Shown here: in pieces, positions 46,199 to 55,185 of the stretch
Numbering within the stretch: the first letter of the stretch is position 1
Layout of the letters: every line of letters starts with the position of its first letter
Source: Thermococcus eurythermalis
Lineage (GTDB): Archaea > Methanobacteriota_B > Thermococci > Thermococcales > Thermococcaceae
Length of the DNA stretch: 64,000 nucleotides
NCBI RefSeq assembly: GCF_000769655.1
Contig: NZ_CP008887.1
Coordinates: forward strand, 930,001-994,000
Direction: 5' to 3'
Notes under the pieces: model-generated
Told to the model about the DNA's origin: nothing
Database searches by the model: none
Seen by the model: only the letters and a program-made list of their open reading frames with translations
Made by a program: the position numbers and the translations under genes

Positions 46199-47500
46199 AT
46201 GTCGGCTGAGCTGTATAACGAGGTTCTTTACCTGACAAGGAGTATTAAAGACCCCTATCTCAGGGCAATAACGTACGCTAGAATCGGGTACTACATGCAC
46301 AGGGCCAAGAACCCCCGTTACAAGGACGCGTTTACCCGGGCCCTCAAGGCAGTTGCTTCAATAGATAACCCGCTCCTCCTCGTGAGGGCTCTCATTGAAG
46401 TTGCCACGTACCTCGGAAAAACCGGGTCAAGGAGTGTCAGCAAGACGTTCGTCCAGGCGTATGAGTCCATTAAAACATTCCCCCAGCCTCTGAAAGACGA
46501 CATGCTCGGAGAACTCGTCCGCAGGCTCCTTGAGCTCGGTAGAACCGACGACGCTTTCTTTTATGCGAAGGAGATAGAGAACAGCATAAAGCGGAACGAC
46601 GCTCTTCTTAAAATCCTTCACCGCTACATAGAAAAGGACAGCCTGAGAAAGGCACGGCTTATACTTGAGCTTATTGAGGACGAGCCCTGGCACTCGATAG
46701 CGGCGTACGAAGTTTTGAAGGAGCACCTCAAGCGTGAGGAGTTTGGCACTGCAATCCGCGTGCTCTCAGAGTTCAAGAGCGATTACTGGCTCGGAGAAGC
46801 TATGAAAACCGTTGCTGTCCACCTGAAGAAGGCCGAGGTTCCTGAGGGGACTTACGAGAAGTTCGTGGACGTGGCCCTGAGCATCTCATCGAGTGTTGGC
46901 TTTGAGGCGCTAACGTCTTTCCTCGTGGGTGTGGCGTCTCAGGGGGAAATAGACTTTGTGGTGGAAGTCCTCTCAAGAGTCCCCCGCGAACTTCATCCCG
47001 AACTCCTTGAGTCCATAGTCCTGGCGATTCTGGACAGGCCGGAGCTTCTGGAGAGGTTGCTCGACGGCCTTGTAGGGGACGAGAAGGAGCTCGCCATGAA
47101 CTTCATTCTCGATGCCCTTCTCGAGAGACGGCCTGATCGCGAGTGCCGTGAGCTGGTAAAGAGGATTGGCTCAGAAACCGATAGCGAAAAGCTAATCGTC
47201 AAGGTGGTTCGCTACCTCTCAAAGCTCCATGCATATGAGGACGCCGCGGAGTTTGCCTCAAAAGTCCTTGACCCATACCTCCGCTCCCTGGCGTTTGGAA
47301 GTATAGCGGTGGAGAAGCTTAAGGAGAGCGACATTGACGGGGCCATAGATGCGGCGCTTGAAGTAAAAGACCCGCGCTGGGGCTCGTGGCTCCTCAGTGA
47401 AATCCTCGCCAAAATCCTTGAGATTCACGTTGGAGGGGAGGTCAAAGAGGACATTGAGGAACGTGCCGAGGCACAGCGGAAGCTCTGGGAGGGTAGCTAA
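46199..47500 (+). CDS. alpha-solenoid repeat protein
   Basis: 433 residues, nearly all helical. Repeats of about 35 residues follow a pattern like I-x-D-P-x-x-R-x-x-A-x-x-x-I: SIKDPYLRAITYARIGYYM, SIDNPLLLVRALIEVA, KVLDPYLRSLAFGSIAVEKL and EVKDPRWGSWLLSEIL. It has no signal peptide. It probably serves as a protein-binding scaffold; partners are unknown. The protein at 52134-53201 has the same kind of repeats. ATG 46199 follows GGGTGGGAGT. Confidence 0.7.
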   Translation: MSAELYNEVLYLTRSIKDPYLRAITYARIGYYMHRAKNPRYKDAFTRALKAVASIDNPLLLVRALIEVATYLGKTGSRSVSKTFVQAYESIKTFPQPLKDDMLGELVRRLLELGRTDDAFFYAKEIENSIKRNDALLKILHRYIEKDSLRKARLILELIEDEPWHSIAAYEVLKEHLKREEFGTAIRVLSEFKSDYWLGEAMKTVAVHLKKAEVPEGTYEKFVDVALSISSSVGFEALTSFLVGVASQGEIDFVVEVLSRVPRELHPELLESIVLAILDRPELLERLLDGLVGDEKELAMNFILDALLERRPDRECRELVKRIGSETDSEKLIVKVVRYLSKLHAYEDAAEFASKVLDPYLRSLAFGSIAVEKLKESDIDGAIDAALEVKDPRWGSWLLSEILAKILEIHVGGEVKEDIEERAEAQRKLWEGS

Positions 47501-47542
47501 CGTTTTTAAAACCCCTCTTGATTTTTCTTTTCAGGTGATACC

Positions 47543-48346
47543 ATGCCGAGGATAGCAATTATTGGCGGTTCAGGTGTCTACGACCCGAAACTGCTTGAGA
47601 ACATCAGGGAAGAGACGGTGGAGACACCCTACGGGAGCGTCAAGGTCAAGATAGGCACCTACAAGGGGGAGGAGATAGCGTTCCTGCCGAGGCACGGGGA
47701 AAAGCACAGCGTCCCGCCCCACAAGATAAACTATCACGCCAACATCTGGGCGCTCCACGAGCTCGGCGTCGAGAGGATTCTTTCGACTTCTGCAGTCGGT
47801 TCCCTCAACCTCGACATGAAGCCGGGCGACTTCGTTGTCCTCGACCAGCTCATGGACTTCACGAAGACCCGGCACTACACATTCTACGACGGTGAAGATA
47901 GCCCCCACGACAGGAAGTTCGTCGCCCACGTTGACTTCACCGACCCCTACTGCCCGGAGCTCAGGAAGGCCCTCATCACAGCTGCCAAGGAGCTCGGCTT
48001 CACCTACCACCCGACCGGAACCTACGCCTGCATGGAGGGACCGCGCTTCGAGACGAGGGCGGAGATAAGGGCGCTCAAGATACTCGGTGCGGACGTCGTT
48101 GGCATGACCCAGTGCCCGGAAGCCGCTCTCGCGAGGGAGCTTGAGATGTGCTACGCCAGCGTTGCCATCGTGACCAACTACGCCGCCGGAATAAGCAGGG
48201 AAAAGCTGACTCACACCGAGGTCGTAGAGCTGATGGCGCAGAAGAGCGAGGAGATAAAGCTCCTCCTTATGAAGGCAGTCGAGCACATTCCAAAGGAGCG
48301 CCGCTGCCCATGTAAGGACGCTCTCAAGGGCGCAACCGGTGAGTGA
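47543..48346 (+). CDS. mtnP: S-methyl-5-thioadenosine phosphorylase
   Basis: 267 residues. IGGSGVYDP, FLPRHGEKHSVPPHKINYHANIWAL, YACMEGPRFETRAEIR and the C-terminal CPC (RRCPCKDAL) match the MTAP family of hyperthermophilic archaea, where C-terminal cysteines add stability. It splits methylthioadenosine into adenine and methylthioribose phosphate for salvage. GGTGATACC precedes the start. Confidence 0.92.
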   Translation: MPRIAIIGGSGVYDPKLLENIREETVETPYGSVKVKIGTYKGEEIAFLPRHGEKHSVPPHKINYHANIWALHELGVERILSTSAVGSLNLDMKPGDFVVLDQLMDFTKTRHYTFYDGEDSPHDRKFVAHVDFTDPYCPELRKALITAAKELGFTYHPTGTYACMEGPRFETRAEIRALKILGADVVGMTQCPEAALARELEMCYASVAIVTNYAAGISREKLTHTEVVELMAQKSEEIKLLLMKAVEHIPKERRCPCKDALKGATGE

Positions 48347-48452
48347 TGCCCTTTTTTCTCCATTTCTCGCCCCAAAAGTGCCTATGTTTAAAACCAAGGG
48401 TTAAAGAAAGCGTTTAATAGTCAAATGCCTCTAATTCTTGTGGTGGTGCAAA

Positions 48453-49790
48453 ATGAGGTACGATGTCGTAATTATTGGTGCCTCCGCGGGAGGACTCACA
48501 GCGGCCATGGCGGCCAAGAAGTTCTACCCCGACAAGAGCGTCCTCGTCATCAAGAAGGAAAAAGTGGGAATGATTCCCTGCGGAATCCCCTACATCTTCG
48601 GGACTCTGAAGAGCGTTGATGATGACATCCTCCCCGTCGAGAAGTTCCTGGAGCCCCTCGGTGTGGACATACTTGTGGACGAGGTCACCGAGATTGACCC
48701 CACGAAAAATGTCGTTAGGACCAAGTCCGGAAAGGAAATAGCCTGGGAGAAGCTGGTTCTGGCGACCGGTTCGAGGCCGGCCAAACCGGACTTTCCGGGC
48801 GTTGACCTCGATGGGATATACACCGTCCCCAAGGACTACGAATACCTGAAGAAGCTCCGCGAGAGGGTGAAAGAGGCCGAGAAAATCGTCATCGTTGGAG
48901 GAGGCTTCATAGCCCTTGAGGTCGGCGACGAGATAAGGAAGCTCGGCAAGGACGTTACCCTCGTTGTCAGGAGCAGACTGCTGAGGAGCTCCTTTGACCC
49001 CGAGTTCAGCGAGATGATTGAGAGGAAGCTGAAAGAGGTCGGCATCAATGTCGTTTACGGGCAGGTCGAGAGGTTCCTCGGCGATGGAAAGGTCGAGAAG
49101 GTCAGGCTCCTCGACGGGAGCGAGATTCCGGCGGACCTTGTAATCCTCTCAACCGGCTACAGGCCGAACGTCGATCTTGCAGTCAAGGCAGGCCTGAAGG
49201 TCACCCGCTACGGCATCTGGACTGACGAGTACATGAGGACTTCCCACCCCGACATATTCGCGGTCGGCGACTGTGTAGAGCACAGGGACTTCTTCACAGG
49301 CAAGCCCTACCCGCTCATGCTCGCCTCAACCGCCACCTTCGAAGCAAGGATAGCCGGTGCGAACCTCTTCAAGCTCCAGATCGTCAGGGAGAACAGGAGG
49401 ACGATAGGTGCCTACTCGACTCACGTGGCTGGCCTCACCCTGGCCGCGGCGGGTATGACCGAAGAAACCGCGAAGAAAGAGGGCTTTGAGGTCATAGTCG
49501 GCAGGGCATCAGGCCCAGACAGGCACCCCGCGAAGTTCCCGGACACTTCAATGGTCACGGTGAAGCTCATATTCTCCCGCGACAGGGGCGCGATACTCGG
49601 GGCGCAGATAGCGGGAGGCAAGAGCGTCGGCGAGATGATAAACATCTTGGCCCTTGCGATACAGAAGCGCCTCACGGCCAGCGAACTCTACACCCTCCAG
49701 ATAGCGACGCACCCGCTCCTCACGGCTTCACCCGTCGGCTACCAGATACTCAAGGCTGCAGAGGACGCGCTGGCGAAGTTGAGGACATAA
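48453..49790 (+). CDS. CoA-disulfide reductase/NADH oxidase-family flavoprotein
   Basis: 445 residues. It has an FAD-binding start (YDVVIIGASAGGLTAAMAA), the single redox cysteine in IPCGIPYIFG, the NAD(P)H site VIVGGGFIALEVGDE, a second FAD motif (DIFAVGDCVEH) and a dimerisation domain. This is the one-cysteine branch of disulfide reductases (Nox, CoA-disulfide reductase, NAD(P)H sulfur reductase). The exact substrate cannot be read from the sequence. ATG 48453 follows GGTGGTGCAAA. Confidence 0.85.
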   Translation: MRYDVVIIGASAGGLTAAMAAKKFYPDKSVLVIKKEKVGMIPCGIPYIFGTLKSVDDDILPVEKFLEPLGVDILVDEVTEIDPTKNVVRTKSGKEIAWEKLVLATGSRPAKPDFPGVDLDGIYTVPKDYEYLKKLRERVKEAEKIVIVGGGFIALEVGDEIRKLGKDVTLVVRSRLLRSSFDPEFSEMIERKLKEVGINVVYGQVERFLGDGKVEKVRLLDGSEIPADLVILSTGYRPNVDLAVKAGLKVTRYGIWTDEYMRTSHPDIFAVGDCVEHRDFFTGKPYPLMLASTATFEARIAGANLFKLQIVRENRRTIGAYSTHVAGLTLAAAGMTEETAKKEGFEVIVGRASGPDRHPAKFPDTSMVTVKLIFSRDRGAILGAQIAGGKSVGEMINILALAIQKRLTASELYTLQIATHPLLTASPVGYQILKAAEDALAKLRT

Positions 49791-49813
49791 TGATAAAAAT
49801 ATCCGAGGGGGCC

Positions 49814-51294
49814 TCAGAGGGACACCCTTTCGTTTATTACTTCTGCTATTCTATTTCCGTTTTCTAGGTACTTCACGAGGTCAAAGACCTTCTCCGTGAA
49901 GCCGCCGATGTATATGTTCCTTATGTCACTGTCTTCTAGATAAACCTGGCCATAGCCTGCGAGGTCCCACGTGATTACCTGAGTTCGGGGTTTATTCTTT
50001 TTCTGTATTCGGCAACGGCCCTCTGGAAGTCGTTAGCGCCCCATCTATCGGAATAGACGACCATGTCCGTGAACACGAACATTCTGTCGAAGTACTCTCC
50101 CCTCTCAAGGATACTTCTCACTGGCCTGTAGGCGTAGGTCGCATAGCCGACGTTGCTCTTGAGTATGGTATCCGCCGTCTCGAAGACACTTCCCCCATTG
50201 GGTATCCAGCGATAGTCGTCGGCGAAGACGCCTATGATCGTGTCGTATTTCTTGGCGAGTATTGCGCCGTAGAACGCCGCCAACATCTTCAGAGTCACCG
50301 CACTCCTCCTGCTGAGCCAGAAGTCCATTGAACCGCTCACGTCCACGAGGACTAGGTTTCTTCCATCAAAGTCCGGGAGCATTGCGGTACTTTCTTCTAT
50401 GGCCTTCCTTATTGCATTGAGCGCGGTATCCCTGAGTTCGGCCTGGGTTGGGGAGCTTACTTTCATTTTTCTGAGTATTTGATACGCAGTGAGATACCTG
50501 TACGGGTAGACTTTTGCCCTGCGCATTTCCCTCGGGTCGGCGAGTATTTCCATTGCCTTCTTGAACTTCTCTTTGTCTACCTCGTTTTTTATGAGGTTGC
50601 GGAGGTTCCTGAGGAGGGCGAAGACCTGCTTATACTTGATGAACTCGTCGAGCACTTCGTTCCAGGTCTCGGTTGTAGAGCCCTGGGTGGAGACTTCGGC
50701 TTCCCACGTGCGGGTGTTCTTGAGCCTGCCCTCGATTAGCGCCTTGAAGGCCTCTTCCTGCTCCTTGTTCTTCGGCTTTGGGTGGGTGAGCAGGAGGGCG
50801 TCCTTGAGTTTGACCTTGCAGTTGTCGCAACGGTACTTGGCGAGCTGGTATGTGTCGAAGTGGGTGAAGCTGTTCCTTATGGCCTTCTTGAGGCTGTTGG
50901 GGATCGGCTTCCCGTAGAGGGCGAACTGTATGGCTAGGACTTCCGTGAGCATATCCGGCCTCGTGAGGACTCTCTCACCGACTTTTCTTGGTATGCCCGT
51001 GCCTTTGTACTTTTCGTGGTTGGCGAGGAGGACGGTTCCGAGTGCCGGGAGGGAGCGGAGAAACATTTCTTCGCGGGCGTAGACTATGAGCTTGGCGACG
51101 TATTCGGGATTTGTCGTTATTGCGCGCTCAAACGCCTTGAGAAGACCCCTGAAATCCTCGTCTGGCTCGGTGTAGAATTTTGGTTCCCTGACGAAGTTGC
51201 TTGCGACCCTGAGGAAGAGCTCAAGCTCCGGGCTTGGGCGGTAACTTCTTCCCCCTTCGAAGTTGAGAACATTGGCACGGGTGTTGAACTTCAC
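49814..51294 (-). pseudogene. Ro60/TROVE-domain RNA-binding protein, frameshifted near the C-terminus
   Basis: From GTG 51294 (after GGTGATACT) the frame gives a 439-residue protein: a TROVE HEAT-repeat domain (about 10-290) and a von Willebrand A domain with the MIDAS motif DVSGSMDFW and FVFTDMVVYSDRWG. It stops at TAA 49975-49977. In the -1 frame the expected end of the vWA domain runs on (VITWDLAGYGQVYLEDSDIR, then IYIGGFTEKVFDLVKYLENG) to TGA at 49814. One base seems lost at INPELR, so this is a recent frameshift or a sequence error. Ro proteins bind Y RNAs and misfolded RNA. Confidence 0.85.
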
Positions 51295-51314
51295 AGTATC
51301 ACCTCGGCGGAGAA

Positions 51315-51402
51315 AATCGGCGGGGGAGGGGGAACGTCCCCCACCGGCCCCTGACCGGCGCCACGAGCTAAGCGAAGTATCCCCCGCCTGCACTCCCGCC
51401 GT
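51315..51402 (-). ncRNA. candidate structured leader or Y-RNA-like RNA before the Ro60 gene
   Basis: After a TTATAAA box (51422-51429, minus strand) comes about 100 bases of very GC-rich DNA with no ORF. It can form a perfect 9-bp helix (51319-51327 with 51380-51388) that encloses GGGGG/CCCCC (51328-51332 with 51338-51342) and CCGG/CCGG (51344-51358) hairpins. A further GCACT/AGTGC hairpin lies near its 5-prime end. A position next to a Ro gene is typical of bacterial Y RNAs, but I see no definite Y consensus. It could also be a regulatory leader. Confidence 0.3.
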
Positions 51403-51551
51403 AGTGCCTTTGGTCGCGGACTTTATAAGTTTTACTGTGTCGAAAAGTAATAAGGCAATAGACGAACAGCATTCACGCTTTGAAATTTTAAGTGTTAATT
51501 TGTCGAACAAATATTCCTTCGTGGGTTGAATCTAAAAGTTGCATTTTTCTT

Positions 51552-51656
51552 TTGAAAACCTCACCCTTCGGGGCTGGGGGAGTCAGTTGCAGGCACGGTA
51601 CACTATGCGGAGCTTTTGGCTGGGTAGAATTTCCCCTCGTGCTTCCAGACGCCCAG
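51552..51656 (-). ncRNA. weak ncRNA candidate
   Basis: A TATAAATG box (51679-51686, minus strand) faces a GC-rich stretch with a GCACG/CGTGC stem (51593-51597 with 51638-51642). A CCC-CGAA-GGG hairpin and a short T-run (51553-51559) end it. There is no credible ORF. The stretch 51403-51551 between it and the Ro60 promoter is AT-rich and shows nothing. Confidence 0.2.
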
Positions 51657-51756
51657 GCGGAACTTCCTGTAGGACAAACATTTATACAAACATTGCATCT
51701 TTGAGGCATCGGCGTCTTAAGAAAGGTGTGGTGAAACCCCGTCCAAAAACGAAGTT

Positions 51757-51833
51757 TGGTGCGGTGGCCGGGATTTGAACCCGGGCCAGCGGCGTGGCAG
51801 GCCGCTGTCCTAGCCAGGCTAGACTACCACCGC
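51757..51833 (-). tRNA. tRNA-Gly (GCC)
   Basis: 77 bases with CCA on the minus strand. The acceptor stem is GCGGTGG with CCACCGC, and the anticodon loop CTGCCAC lies between GCGGC and GCCGC. Confidence 0.95.
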
Positions 51834-51944
51834 ATCAGCCCCATCAGACCCGTTACTAACTCAACTGCGGACCCTTTATAAATTTTTCGGTTCTGGACAA
51901 CGGTTAAATTTATAAAGCGTTTTCGAGAAGGGTTAGCGGGCAGT

Positions 51945-52022
51945 GCCCCGGTGGCCTAGTCTGGATAGGGCGCGAGGCTGCGGACCTCGAGGTCCGGGGT
52001 TCAAATCCCCGCCGGGGCGCCA
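51945..52022 (+). tRNA. tRNA-Arg (GCG)
   Basis: 78 bases with CCA. The acceptor stem is GCCCCGG with CCGGGGC, and the anticodon loop is CTGCGGA. A TTTATAAAG box lies about 34 bases upstream. Confidence 0.95.
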
Positions 52023-52133
52023 AAATTTTTATCAGGCTTTTCTCATGGCTTTTAGTGGCACTTTGTCCAAAGGTGGGTAGTGCCTTCTTAAGCCAGTGAG
52101 TTTCCAGAAGCCAGCAGAAATTTTGGTGGTGCC

Positions 52134-53201
52134 TCAGGCGGAGCTCCATTCCAGCTGCTTCCCCAGCTCGAAGAGGTTTCTGGCAGTCTTTCTTAGCTCA
52201 TCGTTCCCCGTCTTCTTGGCTTCCCTCAGCATCTCAAAGGCGAGAAACTTCAGTATCCTGCCCCTCTTCCACTCGTCCGCCGCCCATATCAGGACGTTCC
52301 GCAGAAAATCGGGGTCAACGCCCCTCTCTTTAGTAACCTCGTATGCGACCATCAACCTTGTCGCCGGGTTGTGGGTCTTTTCGAGGTACTTTAGTACCCT
52401 CTCCGGGCTGTCAAGGTGTCTCCTTGCGAGCAACGCCCCCAAAACGTTGGAGACTTCGAGCTCCCGGAACATCTCCTCCGCCCTGACCTCGTCCCCGGCT
52501 TCGAGGAGCCTCACGCCGATTTCCTCCAGGTAATAGCTCCTGAACGGCTCCGGAAGCCCCCTAGCAAGCCTTTCAGCATCCTCCAGCTCACCCTTTTCAA
52601 GGAGCTTCTCTATGTAGTCTACAACGTACTCTTCGGGTCTGGAGTCCTTTATTTCGAACTTGGGCTTTGGAGGTCCTCTTTTTGGTCCTTCCTCCGACCT
52701 GTCGAGCACCCCACCTGCGACTTCCCCTTTAATTCTGTGGAGAACTGAGCCTGGCATCAGCTTGCCGTCCTTGTAAACGATACCGTAGGGGAGAGGTTTG
52801 AGGTCCTCGAGGTCCCTTTCATCGAGCCTTAGGTCGCTCAGGCGGAGCTCGACGCCTTTCATGGCTATTGCCTTCGCCAGAAAGTTGCTGACGGCTCTAA
52901 GCGCCTTCTTTCTCAAAAACTGGTTTTTGATTTTCCGCGCGGTTTCGATAGCCTCTTTGAACTTTTCGTTCTTGGAAAAAATATAGGCGAGGGAGCGGAG
53001 CGTTTCGTCCTGGATTGACGGCTCCTCTATGGACTGGGCGACTTCAAGGGCCCTCTCGGGCTTACCGGCCAGCGCCTCGGCGACCCACCTCAGCGCATAG
53101 GAGCGCCAGTAGGGGTCGTCTATGCGCTCCGCCTCTTTCCGCGCCCCGGCAACGTCCCCCTCGCTGAGGAGTTTTCTGACGAGCAGGAGCCTCTCGTCCA
53201 T
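52134..53201 (-). CDS. alpha-solenoid repeat protein, paralogue of the one at 46199
   Basis: 355 residues. It opens with repeats of the form ERIDDPYWRSYALRWVAEAL, QSIEEPSIQDETLRSLAYIF and KIKNQFLRKKALRAVSNFLA. A non-repeat middle (about 115-195) follows, then more helical repeats (LEEIGVRLLEAGDEVRAEEMF). No signal peptide. The start is one base after the uridine phosphorylase stop (TGAAATG), so both are on one mRNA. Function unknown; probably a scaffold. Confidence 0.7.
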   Translation of the reverse strand: MDERLLLVRKLLSEGDVAGARKEAERIDDPYWRSYALRWVAEALAGKPERALEVAQSIEEPSIQDETLRSLAYIFSKNEKFKEAIETARKIKNQFLRKKALRAVSNFLAKAIAMKGVELRLSDLRLDERDLEDLKPLPYGIVYKDGKLMPGSVLHRIKGEVAGGVLDRSEEGPKRGPPKPKFEIKDSRPEEYVVDYIEKLLEKGELEDAERLARGLPEPFRSYYLEEIGVRLLEAGDEVRAEEMFRELEVSNVLGALLARRHLDSPERVLKYLEKTHNPATRLMVAYEVTKERGVDPDFLRNVLIWAADEWKRGRILKFLAFEMLREAKKTGNDELRKTARNLFELGKQLEWSSA

Positions 53202-53202
53202 T

Positions 53203-54036
53203 TCAACCCCTCAGCCCGGGGAACCAGACCTTCTTACCGGCTTTCTCCTTCTCCTCGTCCCACTCGGCGAGTATTTTCACGGCCTCGCTGGCAACCAGGG
53301 CCGCTTCCTTCTCTCCGGCCTTGCCGAACTCGTTGGTGACGCGGTTAGCGAAGACCGCACAGACACAGCCGGCTCTGAGTCCGTAGATGTTGGCGAGCGT
53401 GTATAGGGTAGCGGCCTCCATCTCGAAGTTGGTGACCCTGGCCTGCCTCAGGTCGTCTATTATGTTCCTCGCGAAGCTCGGGAAGTATCCGTTAAGACCC
53501 GGCCTGCCCTGGCCGAGGTAGAAGCTGTCCGTCGAGGCCGTGATTCCGAGGTGGTAGCGCACGCCGAGGGTCTCGGCGGCCTCGATCAACGCGAGGGTGA
53601 CCTCGAGGTCTGCGCTAGCTGGGTACTCGACGCGCACATACTGCTTTGAGGTGCCCTCAAGCCTCACAGCCGCCTTGGCTATTATCAGGTCGCCGATTTC
53701 TATTCCCGGCTGGATTGCACCGGTGGAGCCGACCCTTATGAACGTGTCAGCCCCGATGGCGGCGAGCTCCTCTATCGCTATGGCGGTTGAAGGCCCGCCT
53801 ATTCCGGTCGAGGTGACGCTTATCGGCACGCCCTTGTACTTCCCGGTGTGCGTCCTGTACTCGCGGTGGAAGGCTATTTCCCTGGCCTCGTCCCAGAGAG
53901 AGCTTATCTTGGGCACCCTCTCGGGGTCGCCCGGCAGGAGGACGTAGCGCGCAACGTCGCCGGGCTTGCAGGCTATGTGGTACTGGTAACCCTCCTCAGT
54001 CTGGGGCCTCTCAGCGGATACGAACTTCTCTCCCAT
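53203..54036 (-). CDS. udp: uridine phosphorylase-family nucleoside phosphorylase
   Basis: 277 residues. YVLLPGDPERVPKISSLWDEA, HTGKYKGVPISVTSTGIGGPS, FIRVGSTGAIQP and VTNFEMEAATLYTLANIYGLRAG (core NFEMEAATLY) are NP-I family motifs of the Udp branch. It splits uridine with phosphate in pyrimidine salvage. ATG 54036 follows GGTGGTCGCC. It is divergent from threonine synthase. Confidence 0.9.
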   Translation of the reverse strand: MGEKFVSAERPQTEEGYQYHIACKPGDVARYVLLPGDPERVPKISSLWDEAREIAFHREYRTHTGKYKGVPISVTSTGIGGPSTAIAIEELAAIGADTFIRVGSTGAIQPGIEIGDLIIAKAAVRLEGTSKQYVRVEYPASADLEVTLALIEAAETLGVRYHLGITASTDSFYLGQGRPGLNGYFPSFARNIIDDLRQARVTNFEMEAATLYTLANIYGLRAGCVCAVFANRVTNEFGKAGEKEAALVASEAVKILAEWDEEKEKAGKKVWFPGLRG

Positions 54037-54042
54037 GGCGAC

Positions 54043-54093
54043 CACCTTTTTAAGTCCGGTGTCATATGTTCAATACCAGCCCTAAAAAAGGTG
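54043..54093. promoter_or_regulatory. interlocked divergent promoters with inverted repeat
   Basis: CACCTTTTTA (54043-54052) and TAAAAAAGGTG (54083-54093) form a near-perfect inverted repeat. Each arm is the ribosome binding site of one gene and the AT-rich box for the gene on the other side. The mRNAs should have very short leaders. Confidence 0.4.
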
Positions 54094-54098
54094 ATGGT

Positions 54099-55151
54099 AT
54101 GCTGCGCTGTTCCCGGTGTGGAAGGACATATCCTGAGGCATTTCGCTTAACCTGCGAGTGCGGTGGGACACTTCTCGTCGAGAGACCTCCAGAGACCTTC
54201 ACTCCGGAGCCGTTTCTCGATGCAAGGCGCTACCTCAACCATCTGCCCATCGAGAACTATGTAATCCCCGTCCCAACGATAACTCCAGTCAGTGAGATGG
54301 AAATAAACGGCGTTAAAGCGATTTTCAAGCTGGAATACCTCCAGCCGAGCGGCTCTTTTAAGGACAGGGGGGCGTGGGTCACGGTCTCAAAGCTACTCGA
54401 AGAAGGCATCAGTGAAGTTGTGCTCGACAGCTCCGGTAACGCCGCTCTGAGCCTTGCCCTCTACGGCCTCTCTGCGGGAATCAAGGTGCACACCTTCGTC
54501 TCCTACGACACGAGCCCCGGCAAGCTCTCGCTCCTTCAGCAACTCGGTGCCGTGGTTCACTACGTCGAAGGCGACAGGATGACCGTCCACGAGCGCACGG
54601 CCGAGTTCTCCGAGCGGAGCGGAATCACCTACGTTTCCCACTGGCTCAACCCCTACTTCCTGGAGGGCACCAAGACGATAGCCTTTGAAATTTACGAGCA
54701 GGTCGGCGTCCCGGACTGGGTCTTGTCTCCTGCCGGGAGTGGAACCCTCTTCCTCGGCCTCTGGAAGGGCTTTTCCGAGCTGAAGGCCACGGGCGAAATT
54801 GAGGGACTTCCGAGACTCGTTGCGGTTCAGGCCTCCGGCTACGAGAGCCTCTGCGGGCGCTCCCATGCCAGAAACGCCCTCGCGGAGGGGATAGCGATTC
54901 CAGAACCGCCGAGGCTTGATGAGATGAAGCGGGTACTCCGGGAAACGGACGGGCTCTGCGTGAGCATCAACGAGCTCGAAACGATGGGTGCGCTCAACTG
55001 GCTCAAGAGGCACGGCTTCCTCGTTGAGCCGACCTCAGCGGTTGTGCTCTCGGCCCTCTGGAAGCTCATTGAAATGGGCGAAATCAAGCGGGGTGAAAGG
55101 GCAGTCCTGCCCCTGACGGGGTCGGGGCTTAAACTAACCCAAGGTATTTAA
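54099..55151 (+). CDS. thrC: threonine synthase
   Basis: 350 residues. An N-terminal zinc-ribbon-like start ([20 protein letters not shown]) is followed by the PLP fold, with the Schiff-base Lys in [12 protein letters not shown] and the phosphate loop in [11 protein letters not shown]. It turns O-phosphohomoserine into threonine. A related fold, cysteate synthase, cannot be wholly excluded. ATG 54099 follows GGTGATGGT. Confidence 0.85.
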   Translation: MLRCSRCGRTYPEAFRLTCECGGTLLVERPPETFTPEPFLDARRYLNHLPIENYVIPVPTITPVSEMEINGVKAIFKLEYLQPSGSFKDRGAWVTVSKLLEEGISEVVLDSSGNAALSLALYGLSAGIKVHTFVSYDTSPGKLSLLQQLGAVVHYVEGDRMTVHERTAEFSERSGITYVSHWLNPYFLEGTKTIAFEIYEQVGVPDWVLSPAGSGTLFLGLWKGFSELKATGEIEGLPRLVAVQASGYESLCGRSHARNALAEGIAIPEPPRLDEMKRVLRETDGLCVSINELETMGALNWLKRHGFLVEPTSAVVLSALWKLIEMGEIKRGERAVLPLTGSGLKLTQGI

Positions 55152-55185
55152 ACTCCTGCACCAACTAATTTTGGAGGTGGTGGCG

